A stretch of 62,000 bases of DNA, taken from contig CAJNDS010002157.1 of NCBI GenBank assembly GCA_905221605.1, positions 730,001 through 792,000 of the forward strand. The letters are read 5' to 3'. Both the position numbers and the translations under genes were made by a program. Below are positions 54,401-59,954 of the stretch, piece after piece. A model generated the notes under the pieces. It searched no databases. It was not told the DNA's origin and worked only from the letters and a program-made list of their open reading frames with translations. Source of the DNA: Symbiodinium natans. Taxonomy: Eukaryota; Sar; Dinophyceae; Suessiales; Symbiodiniaceae. The first letter of the stretch is position 1. Each line of letters begins with the position of its first letter.

Positions 54401-56131
54401 TCCGCCCGAATCGGCTGCGCATAGGGTTTAGGGTTTACGGGTTTGGGGGTTTAGGGTCAAAGGTTCGAACTTCTGGGGATCTGCCTACTGTTGGACCCTA
54501 ATGGGCAATATTCTCAAACCCGAAACCCTGTAGAGTTCGACCTACAGAGCTTCCTCAACGGCTAAAGAAACGGTTTACGGCTTAGGGTTTAGGGTTATAA
54601 ACCTATATTGCCTATATTATAACCTCAAACCAGGTCAAATCCCTCAAGACAAGTCCAGGCAAAACAAATCACAAACGAAACGCCCGAGGCTCAACGCGTC
54701 AGTCCCCTAAACCCTAAACCCTAGGATTTTGGCTCATGGCCTCTCCATCCCTTAACCGTTCCAGACTCCCCTCAAGACGCTCTTGCGCCCTAGGGAAATA
54801 ACCCCCTCGCCCTAAGTTTTGGGTTTAAGCTTGTTTAAGGTTTAGGGTTTAGGGCTAGGATTTAGCGTTTGGGGTTTAGGGTGTAGGGTTTCGGGTTCCG
54901 GGTGTAAACCACACCAACTCAGAAAGTCTAGGCAGCCAAGAATGACCGTTCAAGGGATCAGACCATGAGGACCCCAGCTAACTCCCTGAGAGTTCAGGGC
55001 TAAAGCTTGTTGGTGTAGGTTTAGGGTTTAGGGTTTAGGGTTTAAGGATTAGGGTATAGGCTTAGCAAATCTCCAAAACCCTCATCACCTAAACTACCAA
55101 ACCACCAAACCTCAAAACCTGAAGCCTCTTCAACAACTTCAAGAACGATAACTAAACCCGAAACCCCGAAACCCGAAACTCTAAACCCGAAACCCTAAAC
55201 CCTACACCCGAAACCCTAAACCCCAAACCCTAAACCCGAAACCCTAAACCCGAAACCCGAAACCCTAAACCCCAAACCCTAAACCCGAAACCCTAAACCG
55301 AAACCCTAAACCCGAAACCCTACACCCTAAACCCTTAGAATCCCTGAACCCCTGACACCCAAAGCTCCACAAAAACTCTCAGCCTTAAACAGCTGAAGCC
55401 CTCTCAAGCCCTCCAAACCCAAAGCCCACCCGTAAGCCCCTGAGTCCCCTGAATTTCAGTTGAGGGTTTAGGGTTTAGGGTTTAGGGTTTAGGGTGAGTA
55501 GCCCTAAACCCTAAACTCCCTATATCCCTAAACCCTACCGCTTCGGATCTTCGACCCAAGCGACCAGGGAGGGCGACCGTCGGAGTTGGCTCTCTGGACC
55601 TGAAATCGCCATGGCCTCGTGCTCGGACAGGACATCTAAAGGGGTTTCAGGGTTTAGGGTTTAGGGGGTTTAGGGGGTTTAGGGTTTAGGGCTAGGGTTT
55701 AGGGTTTAGCGGGGGTTTCGGCTTGAGGCTTTGAGGTGTAGGGTTTTGGGGTTTGTGGCGGAGCTCTGGCTTCTGTCGGCTTTGAGGTTTAGGGTTCTCG
55801 GGCATAAGGCCCTTTCATTTCGGCTTAGTTGTCCAGTAAGCCTGGGGGAATCAAAGGTTAATCTTTGGGATTTTAGAGGGATTGGAAGATCCCAAAAAGG
55901 TTAAAGGTTACCTACTCTACAAGGAGGGGCCCCCTGACTGTACTAACTCTAGTTAAGGGACTTATAACCTAATTTAGGATCCTTAGGGTCCCAATAACTC
56001 TACTTATAACTAGCGGGGGTCCCCTCCTCGTACTACCAAGTCGGTAAGGTAAGCCCTAAACCACGCCTACCCGCCGACGTCGCAGGGCGCGATGCGCGCA
56101 CAGTGGCCGCGCGCCGCATGGAGTCCGCCAT
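33390..56131 (-). CDS. cyclin L-type gene, at least 21 exons
   Basis: Family role: cyclin L partners CDK11/CDK12-like kinases and links transcription to pre-mRNA splicing in the nucleus. Seen here: consecutive minus-strand exons read as one cyclin. The first cyclin fold contains VLIQRASILLRLPQSTC, then VSGATIFQRFFFRR, SLADFDVRVAAA, ASLLLACKIEEAQR and LKDIILVFYRLHMRS. The second fold contains AIITVERQILK, EFGFAMSTFLQSPHR, VYRLFGMGLLAFVHFNVE, NYLNDSFRTTLCCEYQPHEI, ASIFLAADTLGIPLPSQPPW and DMVHIATTISDLYR. The tail is acidic then Arg-Ser rich (RRSRSRSPAAPKR), as in cyclin L. Phases agree from the exon at 54058 down to 45494 and from 43537 to 33390. One small exon is inferred missing between 45494 and 43537, and the link from the two proposed first exons (56131, 55635) to 54058 is unresolved. 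The true 3' end was not found. Compared with metazoan cyclin L the core is the same length, split into pieces of 20-97 nt. Confidence 0.9.
33883..34045. mobile_element. dispersed element, family 5
   Basis: Contains GGATGAAGACTCGTACCCCT, GGTTCCCCTTAATATACTCC and CCCAAGGGTACAACCGTAAG, matching the 8462 element on the other strand over most of its length. Both copies lie in introns or intergenic DNA. Confidence 0.82.
35036..35118. repeat. (TA)n/(ATGT)n microsatellite
   Basis: AT-rich run next to an A-rich 100-base stretch. Confidence 0.9.
35341..35562 (+). repeat. tandem repeat, about 60-base unit, four copies
   Basis: The block ACCAATTGGAGAATTTGATC recurs at about 35345, 35399, 35460 and 35513, each followed by CATTTTGG/CATTTTGA or a T-run, CCTCCGACC and ATTGTTCAG. 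Only one copy has GGATAA instead of GGAGAA. It accounts for the repetitive minus-strand ORF here. Confidence 0.9.
35869..35888 (-). CDS. cyclin L candidate microexon
   Basis: Twenty bases reading RQSDPE, chosen because it alone satisfies the phases on both sides. Acceptor GCGAAG, donor GTTCCG. A longer exon in another frame is possible. Confidence 0.45.
36727..36854. mobile_element. hairpin element, family 1, two partial copies
   Basis: Two successive 3' ends (ACAAGGGGGAACATCCC at 36780-36796 and ACAAGGGTGAACATCCC at 36838-36854), each preceded by TTAAGGACTGT-like sequence. Looks like a tandem or nested insertion. Confidence 0.7.
38165..38253. mobile_element. short repeat, family 2
   Basis: Contains AGGGTGCCCTTTCCGGTTTT and GGGCCTGCTCTGGGTCCC with the same spacing as the other copies. 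Confidence 0.78.
38597..38693 (-). CDS. cyclin L exon (acidic/Pro tail)
   Basis: Reads SESDQDPTEVPAFMRSPSDD then GPSPKPPKLELK, a disordered Ser/Asp/Pro tail. Acceptor GACAG, donor GCTTGA. Confidence 0.85.
39315..39344 (-). CDS. cyclin L exon
   Basis: Thirty bases reading KSEAKDVISD, phase 0 both sides. Acceptor GCGCAG, donor GTGAAC. Confidence 0.75.
39853..39895 (-). CDS. cyclin L exon
   Basis: Reads QPAPRLHLVRRKTQ, a basic stretch after the cyclin folds. Acceptor CTCAG, donor GTCCGG. Confidence 0.8.
40386..40466. mobile_element. hairpin around GGGAATGAGG
   Basis: AGTAAAAATGAGGGAATGAG pairs with TTCCCTCATTCCCTACT across an 80-base element with an AT-rich loop. Confidence 0.75.
40557..40597 (-). 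CDS. cyclin L exon
   Basis: Reads DMVHIATTISDLY plus a split Arg, matching the final helix E-I-x-x-I-C-x-x-L-L-x-L-Y. Acceptor TGTAG, donor GCCGGG. Confidence 0.92.
40963..41042. mobile_element. short repeat, family 2
   Basis: Contains CCACCCTTTTTTGGTTTAAA and GGGCCTACTCTGGGTCCTGG. Confidence 0.78.
41098..41208. mobile_element. hairpin element, family 3 (GGGGCCCCCT ends)
   Basis: Inverted ends GGGGCCCCCTAGTTATA and TAAGGGGGCCCC, with internal GTTATAAG repeats. A second copy lies in opposite orientation at 55923. Confidence 0.82.
41628..41688 (-). CDS. cyclin L exon (I-P-L-P)
   Basis: Reads IPLPSQPPWWKDCNTRYEDG, matching I-x-L-P-x-x-P-x-W. Acceptor GCTGAG. Donor GTTGAG is used here; GATGGC six bases earlier also keeps phase. 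Confidence 0.93.
41925..42035. mobile_element. short repeat, family 2, long copy
   Basis: Begins ACCCGGGAGTAACCTAGGAA and ends GGGCCTACTCCGGGTCCC; the ends are inversely complementary, so the full element folds as a hairpin. Confidence 0.8.
42205..42236 (-). CDS. cyclin L exon
   Basis: Thirty-two bases reading ASIFLAADTL plus a split Gly, matching A-C-I-Y-L-A-A-R-x-L. Acceptor ATCGAG, donor GTCCGG. Confidence 0.93.
42628..42705 (-). repeat. CCCTAAA array, about 10 units
   Basis: In the intron after cyclin exon 42975-43038; faced by the TTTAGGG array at 42857-42930, together forming one large inverted repeat. Confidence 0.93.
42812..42930 (+). repeat. GTGTAGG array passing into TTTAGGG
   Basis: About six GTGTAGG units followed by about eleven TTTAGGG units, immediately left of cyclin exon 42975-43038. 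Confidence 0.92.
42975..43038 (-). CDS. cyclin L exon (N-Y-x-N-D-S)
   Basis: Reads NYLNDSFRTTLCCEYQPHEI then A, one of the best-conserved cyclin L stretches. Acceptor GAAGAG, donor GTGGCC. Confidence 0.96.
43148..43285. mobile_element. long hairpin, AT-rich
   Basis: CAGGGTACTTATTAACCCAA pairs with TTCATAAGTACCATGAACCTG, and inner ACTTATACCCGAGTTATA pairs with GTATAAGTACCGCTATAACT. Distantly like family 3. Confidence 0.75.
43513..43537 (-). CDS. cyclin L microexon (L-A-Q-M-A-W)
   Basis: A 25-base exon reading RELAQMAW with Val and Trp split across junctions. It joins exactly to NYLNDSF in the next exon, giving the cyclin L A-W-N-Y-x-N-D-S-x-R motif. Acceptor CTCAG, donor GTGCGC. Confidence 0.88.
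43721..43984. pseudogene. GC-rich protein-like fragment, frame uncertain
   Basis: A repeat-free island open in two plus frames (one holds RDIDAAIDSAILHAAARAGV) and one minus frame (GHLAAGILARFEASMEFVEG, ending at a strong GTGAGA donor). It lies between cyclin exons. I cannot decide strand or identity; it could hold the small cyclin exon still missing, or be a decayed insert. Confidence 0.3.
43970..44760 (+). repeat. 800-base degenerate TTTAGGG block
   Basis: The longest continuous heptamer-derived stretch, with variants GTTACGG, GTTAAGG and GTGTAGG, lying in the cyclin intron between 45494 and 43537. No coding island recognised inside. Confidence 0.9.
45175..45645 (+). other. repeat-free intronic block with 156-codon antisense ORF
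   Basis: The longest ORF in the window, on the plus strand, but it overlaps the minus-strand cyclin exon at 45494-45550 and has no convincing composition. Treated as a shadow over intron plus exon. Confidence 0.3.
45494..45550 (-). CDS. cyclin L exon
   Basis: Reads VYRLFGMGLLAFVHFNVE, the hydrophobic helix after P-H-R. Acceptor CTTTGAG, strong donor GTGAGC. Its outgoing phase requires a small extra exon before 43537. Confidence 0.8.
45729..45772 (-). CDS. cyclin L exon (G-F, P-H-R/K)
   Basis: Reads EFGFAMSTFLQSPH plus a split Arg, matching E-L-G-F-x-V-x-x-x-H-P-H-K. Acceptor GAAGAG, donor GCAGTG. Confidence 0.9.
46040..46198 (+). repeat. tandem repeat of GGGGTTGGGCACTCCAGG
   Basis: Six or so copies of GGGGTTGGGCACTCCAGG-GAGTCTCT, with one related unit carrying CTTCAGG. 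Gives overlapping low-complexity ORFs on both strands. Confidence 0.88.
46538..46570 (-). CDS. cyclin L exon (E-R-x-I-L-K)
   Basis: Thirty-three bases reading AIITVERQILK, equivalent to V-I-x-x-E-R-x-V-L-K-E-L. Acceptor CACAG. The donor GAGCTC and the first bases of the next exon (GAGTTT) share GAG, so the exact junction is ambiguous without changing the protein. Confidence 0.93.
47119..47177. repeat. dispersed repeat, family 7
   Basis: AAAGGTTCAAAACTTTTGGG, then GATCTGCCTACTCTTGGACC; matches 54457-54516 almost base for base. Both directly follow a TTTAGGG array. Confidence 0.82.
47294..47508 (-). repeat. 7-base variant array CCCTGAA
   Basis: About 20 CCCTGAA units mixed with CCCTAAA, at the 5' end of the intron after cyclin exon 47514-47576. 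Confidence 0.92.
47514..47576 (-). CDS. cyclin L exon
   Basis: Reads VFAGPTPNLEPKSRDAVEMR then Q, the linker into the second cyclin helix. Acceptor CCCAG, donor GTGGCT, phase 0 both sides. Confidence 0.9.
48487..48630. mobile_element. inverted repeat enclosing a TTTAGGG array
   Basis: GGTAGTTCTTCTAAATTTCGGGTCCC is complementary in part to GGGGCCCGTATTGACGAAACTACCC (see 48486-48510 and 48604-48630). The loop is a TTTAGGG array, so again a hairpin element carries heptamers internally. Confidence 0.65.
48733..48832 (+). repeat. TTTAGGG array, about 14 units
   Basis: Perfect array just left of the cyclin exon 48909-48963. Its polarity is opposite to the usual left flank. Confidence 0.95.
48909..48963 (-). 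CDS. cyclin L exon (D-I-I-x-V-F)
   Basis: Reads LKDIILVFYRLHMRSMEE, matching I-R-D-V-I-N-V-F-H-R-L. Acceptor CGAAG, donor GATGGA (GA) in this model; a GC donor at 48893 would add five residues. Confidence 0.93.
49205..49870. other. repeat-free 660-base intronic block
   Basis: One of the longest stretches without heptamers, inside a cyclin L intron. The plus strand reads IVDLGPTYRQDGGFGQTRLG and DMLARFTQDGLQLPVEGVNP in one frame; the minus strand has a Lys-rich frame over the (TTC)n run near 49660. Possibly a decayed mobile element; no motif identified. Confidence 0.3.
50005..50220 (-). repeat. 8-base variant array CCCCTAAA/CCCCTGAA
   Basis: Octamer-rich array just left of the cyclin K-I-E-E-A exon. 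Confidence 0.9.
50241..50284 (-). CDS. cyclin L exon (K-I-E-E-A)
   Basis: Reads ASLLLACKIEEAQR, the hallmark L-A-S-K-I-E-E-A-P-R-R of cyclin L; the conserved Lys and Glu that contact the kinase are present. Acceptor CCGAG, donor GCCCGG. Confidence 0.96.
50971..51007 (-). CDS. cyclin L exon
   Basis: Reads SLADFDVRVAAA, equivalent to S-F-x-x-H-D-F-E-I-V-A-M-A. Acceptor CGGAAG, donor GCATGG. Confidence 0.92.
51207..51355 (+). repeat. longest TTTAGGG array, about 20 units
   Basis: Near-perfect TTTAGGG array within the cyclin L intron that ends at the exon 50971-51007; unusually homogeneous, so recently expanded. Confidence 0.95.
51524..51564 (-). CDS. cyclin L exon (F-Q-R-F-F)
   Basis: Reads VSGATIFQRFFFR, matching A-T-G-Q-V-L-F-Q-R-F-F-Y. 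Acceptor CACAAG, donor GCCCTT. Confidence 0.93.
51703..51740. repeat. poly-C run followed by poly-A run
   Basis: About 17 C then 20 A. In the minus sense this is T20 G17. The A-run could mark the end of a plus-strand retroposed copy, but no gene is readable before it. Confidence 0.9.
51985..52075. mobile_element. hairpin element, family 4
   Basis: Shares AGAACCC, GGTATGGGACCATACTAAGG and CCATGAAACAACCC with the 20153 element; the 5' end is shortened. Confidence 0.7.
52559..52657. mobile_element. hairpin element, family 1
   Basis: Ends GGGATGTTCCCCCTTATACT and AGTATAAGGGTGAACATC, with inner inverted AACCGTCCTTA and AAGGACTGTT. Confidence 0.88.
52915..52965 (-). CDS. cyclin L exon (L-I-Q helix)
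   Basis: Reads VLIQRASILLRLPQSTC, a near match to the cyclin L stretch E-L-I-Q-x-A-G-I-L-L-R-L-P-Q. Acceptor CGAAG, donor GTCGCG, phase 0 both sides. Confidence 0.95.
53092..53170. mobile_element. short repeat, family 6
   Basis: CCAAGAAGTGTGCGCTTTCG, TTCTAATAGGGGATTGTAGT, CCAAAAAGTGTACCCACTGA and GCTACTAAG: same order of blocks as at 14003. Confidence 0.75.
54005..54058 (-). CDS. cyclin L exon (N-terminal, S-x-x-D-G-I-D)
   Basis: Reads CPLNEEDGIDQAPRLSCG, in the place of the cyclin L P-S-x-x-D-G-L/I-D motif just before the G-C-E-L-I-Q helix. Donor GTGTTG, phase 0. Confidence 0.75.
54150..54431. pseudogene. protein-like fragment, frame broken
   Basis: A repeat-free 280-base island. On the minus strand one frame reads PIRADSTGNAFGDGRPGHIA then LDWLHAA; after a shift, another reads VHQARLDVIEPHLPPELTPV before a stop. 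Two adjoining coding-like frames suggest a decayed gene fragment; alternatively the first part could contain the missing cyclin L exon between 55539 and 54058. Confidence 0.35.
54457..54516. repeat. dispersed repeat, family 7
   Basis: CAAAGGTTCGAACTTCTGGG, then GATCTGCCTACTGTTGGACC; second copy of the 47119 repeat. Confidence 0.82.
55150..55335 (-). repeat. variant array CCCGAAA/CCCTAAA
   Basis: Alternating CCCGAAA and CCCTAAA units. Confidence 0.9.
55539..55635 (-). CDS. cyclin L candidate exon 2
   Basis: Reads VLSEHEAMAISGPESQLRRS then PSLVAWVEDPK. Acceptor TTTAG; donor GTAGGG is itself the first unit of the heptamer array. Strongly coding-like, but its outgoing phase does not fit the exon at 54058, so a further exon probably lies between. 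Confidence 0.6.
55923..56031. mobile_element. hairpin element, family 3
   Basis: AGGGGCCCCCTGACTGTACT at one end and AGCGGGGGTCCCCT at the other. Its interior is the reverse complement of the 41098 copy. Confidence 0.82.
56071..56131 (-). CDS. cyclin L candidate exon 1 (start)
   Basis: Candidate start ATG at 56131 reading MADSMRRAATVRASRPATSA, with one base carried over the GTAGGC donor. That base joins the next exon to give Asp. Other frames are open, so this start is tentative. Confidence 0.45.
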
Positions 56132-58394
56132 ATTTCGGTCGGCGCTTACACTGGCTTAGGGTTTAGGGTTTGGAGTTTAGGGTTTAGGGTTTGGGGTTTG
56201 GGGTTTCGGGTTTCGGGTTAGGGTTTGGGGTTTAGGGTTTGGGGTTTGGGGTTTCGAGGTTAGGGTTTGGGCCTGGTACCCAAACACTGACATCTCTACA
56301 CCAGCTTGTTTCAGGCGTTGCCAGGTTGATACGGATAACACCAGCAGTCGTGGCGAGTGCTTGGCTGGGGACTGATGGCGGTTTAGGGTATAGGGTCTAG
56401 AGAAGGTTAGGGTTGAAAAGCAGGATGCTGCATTCCCAGCTCATGCGTTGCCTCGAAGTGCTTCAGGATCAGAGTTCTGAGTAATTATACGATGTAGTGT
56501 GAGAGGGCCCTTAACCACACTTTAGACTCGACTCTCAACATCTTTCTGGCATGGCGTGCTAAAGATCGAGCCGGGCAGGCAGGCATGTCCGTCCGCCCCA
56601 CAAAATGCCGGAGCCCAATTCACAAAAAGAAAACAGCTTACCAGCGCAGTTTTCTCGGGGAAGCCTTGTGGATTGCACAAAGAGAAGATACTAGCGAAAA
56701 GTTTGAAGGTTGCGAACTGAGCCCGAAGGAATCCGGCAAAACCCTCTCACCAAGAAATCCCTAAACCCTAAACCCTAAACCCTAAACCCTAAACCCTAAA
56801 CCCTAAACCCTCATCCCCTAAACTCCACAGCTTCTGCGTTAGGTTGTGGCCCTCGGGACGCACGCAACCCCTAATCCCCTGAACATCCCAGACCCCAACG
56901 TCTAGAGTGCCTTTAGATCCTCCTACGCCACATGGTAATTCGATAAGGGTTTAGGGCTTAGGGTTTAGGGTTGAGGGTTTAGGGTTTAGGGTTTAGGGTC
57001 GACACCCGACACTCCCAAGCGACTGAAGCCTCCGCCCCTCCCGCAACCTGCAGCAGCCCGGGACATTGCCAGGGGAGGTGGCCTTGATACTTGAGGGTTT
57101 AGGGTTTAGGATTTAGGGTTTAGGGCTTAGGGTTTAGGATTTAGGGTTTAGGGTTTGGGGTTTTGGGGTTTGGGGTTTAGTCATCGGGCTTCGGAGCTTT
57201 GGGGTTTAGGGATTTAAGGTTCACGGGTTTAGGAGCTGAGGGGATTAGAGTTCAGGGTTAGGGGAGAAGGAGCTCAGGTTCAGGGGTTTAGGGTTGTCTT
57301 ATTAATCCTGACAGTTTTGTTGAATCTAGGCATCAGGGTTCTGAAGGTTTTTGACTTTCTTGTTTCTGGAACCTTCGGTGGAGTGAGAGAGAGGGAGAGA
57401 GAGAGAGCTTCAGAGTTTAAAGCGGTTTTGGGGGGGCAGGGTTTAGGATTTAGGGTCCAGGTTTAGGATGGATAAAGCGCTGCTTTCTGCTTTATAGGGT
57501 CCTTGGCTTCAGGACGTGTTGATGGCGGACTTCTCAGCATTTCAGCATAGGCTATATCCCAGAGAAACGTAGGACGCAAACAGGGTGCCCGTTTTGTTTC
57601 AAGGATACTACTGACGTAAGAGAACCAACCCGGAACCCGAAACTCACAAACCTAACCTGTAGACCAATGAGCTTGAACCCCACACACACACACACACACA
57701 CCCTGAAACTCCTGGAAAGCCTAGTAAAGCGCATGAAGTCGCACCAAGCCCCATGAAGCCCAATCAAGCCTTCTTCACCCCAATGAAAACCCATCAAGCC
57801 CATTCAAACCCCAGCACAGGCCACGCAAACCCTAAATCCTGAGCCCTAAGCAATAAACCCTAAACCCTAAGCCCTGCGCCCTAAAGCCTAAACCCTAAAC
57901 CCTAAACCCTAAACCCTAAACCACCCACAATATGCCCCAGCCTTCACCTCCGCAGGTGCCCCCCCAGAACGGGGGCAGGCGCCGTTTGCAGGTCACGCTG
58001 TGCCTTGGGCGACAGAGGTTTAGGGTTTAGGGTTTAGGGTTTAGGGTTTAGGGTTTAGGGTTTAGGGTTTAGGGTTTAGGGTTTAGGGTTCCCTAAAAAC
58101 CCTAAATGATAATCAAAGAAAGCTCCCTTTCTCAAGGGCATACAGGCTGCCCAAATTCAACCCTACACACAAAACTTCAAAACCCCAAGCCCTAGGCCTT
58201 CCCCCCCACAAGAAAAAACACACACCCTCAAAACCCTACACCCTCTAAGTAACCCTAAACCCTCTACACTTCGAAACGCTAAACCCCCCAACCCTACACC
58301 CAACACCCACCACCCAAACACCCTAAACCCTAAACCTGAACCCTAAACCCTAAACCCGAAACCAGCACCCTAAACCCTAAACACGACATCAGCA
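56132..58394. other. upstream of the proposed cyclin L start
   Basis: 56180-56280 is TTTAGGG/TTTGGGG array. 56400-56750 is repeat-free without a convincing frame. 57000-57090 is a GC-rich island open on both strands. 57360-57800 is unique with a GA-rich and a CA microsatellite. Promoter elements were not recognisable. Confidence 0.4.
57948..57997 (-). CDS. candidate 50-base exon
   Basis: Between acceptor GCACAG and a consensus donor GTGAAG on the minus strand. Two frames are open; no family recognised. Confidence 0.3.
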
Positions 58395-58492
58395 CTCTAA
58401 ACGGTAGGCTGGGGGCTGGTGGACCAGGTGTGGGGCGTCTCCCGTGTGGCCCCGGCCGCCGCAAACCTGCGACTCGCACCAGGGGTTCCGAC
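58395..58492 (-). CDS. candidate exon, unrecognised upstream gene
   Basis: GC-rich island after CAG at 58493-58495. All three minus frames are open: one gives a Cys/His-containing run (WCESQVCGGRGHTGD), another an Ala/Thr-rich run ending at a TAG near 58395. It could be the last exon of a gene ending before the cyclin L start. Confidence 0.35.
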
Positions 58493-58767
58493 TGTCTAGG
58501 GTTTGGGGTTTGGGTTTGGGGTTTGGGGTTTAGGGTTTCGGGTTTCGGGTTTCGGGTTTGGGGTTTGGGGTTTAGGGTTTAGGGCTAGGGTTTGGGGTTT
58601 AGGGTTTAGGGCTAGGGTTTAGGGCTAGGGTTTAGGGCCGTTGAGGGTTTAGGGTGTAGGGCTTGGGGATGCGTACCTTGTAAGCTTCAAGTTTTTGTAA
58701 GCTGAATCCCTCCGACTGGGGGTTAGGGCTTCTGTTCAGGAAATCCGAAACCCTAAACCGTGAACCC

Positions 58768-58864
58768 GGATATGTTCCCCCTACACTGACAACCCTTAAT
58801 AGCAATTATAGTACCCCCTATTATCGTCCCTGTTAAGGACTGTCAGTACAAGTGGGAACATCCC
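58768..58864. mobile_element. hairpin element, family 1
   Basis: Ends GGATATGTTCCCCCTACACT and AGTACAAGTGGGAACATCCC with inner TTAAGGACTGTCAG; same family, older copy. Confidence 0.8.
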
Positions 58865-58975
58865 AACCTAAACCGTATAAACCCTAGATGCCTGAACTTC
58901 AAAGTCTACCGACAATCACCTTGACTCCGACACCAGGATGAAAACCTTGAACCCCTGCATTGACCAAACGTACCA

Positions 58976-59080
58976 AAACCCAAAACCCAAAACCCAAAAC
59001 CCAAAACCCAAAACCCAAAACCCAAAACCCAAAACCCAAAACCCAAAACCAAAACCCAAAACCCAAAGCCAAAACCCAAA
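58976..59080 (-). repeat. variant array CCCAAAA
   Basis: About 14 CCCAAAA units. They also give short spurious ORFs on both strands. Confidence 0.93.
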
Positions 59081-59397
59081 AGGGTTCAGGGACCAGGGCT
59101 CAAGGTTTTGCATGTTGAAATCGGTCTTACTGTAGGCCCTGCCTTGCAAGACGGACAGCGCGTCCGCATGTGTGGGGCAAAGGGCCGGCCTCAGTTGTGG
59201 ATAACACTAAACCCCAAATCCCAAACCCCAGACCCTAAACCCTAAACCCTGAACCCCAAACCCCAAACCCCAAACCCTACACCCTAGACTCTAAGCCCTA
59301 AGCCCTCTCAACCTGCTGGTTCTTCGTAGGGAAGTGAGGGGCTTTGGGGCAAATAGACGCCTTATAGCTTTCTATACTTTAAAGGGCTATATATACT

Positions 59398-59512
59398 AGA
59401 CCCAGGAGTCATGTAGGAATAAAAAGGGTACCCTTATTGGTGTTCAGCGAACTCTAAGGGAACCCCCAACCCTAAAAAAAGGAACAGCGGGCCTACTCCG
59501 GGGCCCTAGTAT
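59398..59512. mobile_element. short repeat, family 2, long copy
   Basis: Begins GACCCAGGAGTCATGTAGGA and ends GGGCCTACTCCGGGGCCC; closely parallel to the copy at 41925. Confidence 0.8.
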
Positions 59513-59892
59513 AGTACCTCATCCCCTCATTCCATACGTAGAGCCAGCACTGAACCTAAGGGTCTCAGGGTTCTGGGTTTGGGATTTAGGGCCCTAAGCC
59601 CTAAACCCTACACCCTGAACCCTGAACCCTAAAACGTGGGTTTCGTGACTCCAGGCAGGGATCCGCGTGTCTAGGGTCGAGGGCCTGTGAAGCTTGGGCC
59701 TAAGGTGTTTATCTCGTGAGACAAGAAGCCCTAAACCCTGAACCCTAAACCCTAGCCCTAAACCCTAAACTGTGAGCCCTAAGGTCGAGTCAGATTGGAA
59801 CCTTTCACAACCGACACCTGAGCCATCTGCCCAGATGGTTGCTTTGCAACCTCGGCCCACAAGAGGTGTACCCAGATTAAGCCTCATACACC

Positions 59893-59954
59893 GGGATGTT
59901 CCCCTTATACTAACAGGCCTTAATAATCGGGCCTAGGGATTATAAGAACATTCC
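59893..59954. mobile_element. hairpin element, family 1, short copy
   Basis: Starts GGGATGTTCCCCTTATACTA and ends GATTATAAGAACATTCC; internally deleted. Confidence 0.72.
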
